From Streptococcus porcinus (GTDB lineage: Bacteria; Bacillota; Bacilli; Lactobacillales; Streptococcaceae): DNA of 64,000 nt. The stretch spans positions 1,364,001 through 1,428,000 of the forward strand of contig NZ_LR594036.1 of assembly GCF_901542335.1 (NCBI RefSeq), written 5' to 3'. This document shows positions 63,220-64,000 of the stretch, piece after piece; position 1 is the first letter of the stretch, and each line of letters opens with the position of its first letter. Both the position numbers and the translations under genes were made by a program. The notes beneath the pieces were generated by a model that was not told the origin of the DNA, did not search any database, and saw nothing but the letters and a program-made list of their open reading frames with translations.

Positions 63220-64000
63220 CTATTCCACTACTGGTTTTGATTTACGGGCAATATCAGCCAGAATAGTTTCTACAAATTGGACAACCGTTTCAGTATGTGT
63301 GGCTTTGCTTCCATAACGACGAACATTGACTGATTTTTCTTCCATTTCTTTGTCACCAACAATTAATTGGTAAGGAATTTTGCTGGTTTGAGAAGCACGA
63401 ATCTTGTATTGCATTTTTTCATTTCGATCATCGACGTCCGCACGAACACCTTTGTCGCGTAAGATTTTAGCAACTTCCCAAGCATAATCCACATGAGCTT
63501 CATTTGAAATTGGAATCACAGTAACTTGATGAGGTGCTAACCAAGTTGGGAAAGCCCCTTTGTAAGTTTCAATCAAGATGGCAGTAAAACGTTCCATTGT
63601 TGAAATGACACCACGATGTATCATAACTGGACGGTGTTCTTCACCATCAGCACCAATATACTTCAAATCAAACCGTTCAGGTAATAAGAAGTCTAACTGA
63701 ATAGTAGATAAGGTTTCTTCGTTACCAAGTGCTGTTTTCACCTGGATATCAAGTTTCGGACCATAGAAGGCTGCTTCCCCTTCTGCTTCAAAGTAGTCAA
63801 CACCCATTTCATCAAGGGCTGCTTTAAGCATACTTTGTGCTTTTTCCCACATCTCATCATTATCAAAATATTTTTCTGTATCATTAGGATCACGGTAAGA
63901 CAAACGGAAACGATAGTCCGTTAAATTAAAGTCTTCATATACATCTATGATTAATTGAAGTGCACGTTGGAATTCTTCCTGGATTTGCTCTGGTGTAACG
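63220..64000 (-). CDS. thrS: Threonyl-tRNA synthetase, C-terminal part (cut by window edge)
   Basis: The minus strand is open from the window end to the stop at 63220 and gives about 260 residues. They include [46 protein letters not shown] (zinc and active-site region), [13 protein letters not shown] (motif 3) and the anticodon-binding domain [24 protein letters not shown]. The frame continues upstream of the MSYRD Met, so that is not the start. ThrRS charges tRNA-Thr. The gene stands alone on its own terminator here; its 5' half lies outside. Confidence 0.95.
   Translation of the reverse strand, partial: VTPEQIQEEFQRALQLIIDVYEDFNLTDYRFRLSYRDPNDTEKYFDNDEMWEKAQSMLKAALDEMGVDYFEAEGEAAFYGPKLDIQVKTALGNEETLSTIQLDFLLPERFDLKYIGADGEEHRPVMIHRGVISTMERFTAILIETYKGAFPTWLAPHQVTVIPISNEAHVDYAWEVAKILRDKGVRADVDDRNEKMQYKIRASQTSKIPYQLIVGDKEMEEKSVNVRRYGSKATHTETVVQFVETILADIARKSKPVVE

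Noticed and set aside
1..64000. CRISPR arrays, rRNA or tRNA genes, and intact transposases
   Set aside because: No regular repeat-spacer array, no cloverleaf-like or rRNA sequence, and no transposase domain was seen on either strand.

Overview
The window looks like chromosome from a pyogenic-group Streptococcus. It is AT-rich with strong Shine-Dalgarno sites. It carries the vicRKX-rnc-smc-ftsY block, the glnQHMP uptake operon beside vicR, a pnpRS-pst phosphate locus, a histidine-utilisation cluster and a secreted streptokinase-family protein. Species cannot be fixed from sequence alone. Both ends cut genes: lysS on the left and thrS on the right.

Layout. 1-3241: end of lysS and a large SARP/BTAD-type regulator. 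3247-14841: hut cluster. hutI faces right; hutU-ftcD-fchA-fhs-hutD-permease-hutH-hutG run left and provide both the formamide (HutG) and tetrahydrofolate (FtcD/FchA/Fhs) routes from formiminoglutamate. 14945-21103: an unusual Amt protein, a Cys-tailed flavoprotein, small genes and two U32 (TrhP-type) tRNA hydroxylation proteins. 21349-27126: envelope and housekeeping genes (YtxH-like, DUF948, lgt, hprK, PspC, SprT-like, tex). 27232-33458: phoU-pstBACS with pnpRS, where phoU has an in-frame stop and pstS a frameshift. 33539-38178: two frameshifted small genes, a UPF0718/TIGR03943 permease pair, an MFS exporter and a 93-bp palindrome. 38205-40566: an epimerase-like gene and the streptokinase homologue. 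40567-51462: ykgJ-like, ftsY, two Cof phosphatases, smc, rnc, vicX, vicK, vicR. 51640-54783: glnQHMP. 54770-60374: a DUF3114 gene and a dihydroxyacetone regulon (glpF, dhaM, dhaL, dhaK divergent from dhaS, dhaQ). 60450-63194: an ABC-2 exporter. 63220-64000: thrS.

The genes suggest a host-adapted streptococcus that can catabolise histidine and dihydroxyacetone under carbon control: cre-like sites lie before the BTAD gene, ftcD and dhaK. It senses phosphate with PnpRS and the cell wall with VicRK.

The most noteworthy items are: a divergent plasminogen-activator homologue beside ftsY/ykgJ rather than beside rel/lrp; an ammonium transporter lacking the second pore histidine; matching near-leaderless promoters on tex and trhP1; a palindrome made of two IS150-like ends; a pst operon with two lesions; and four genes broken by single-base changes in A runs, which may be real decay or assembly error.
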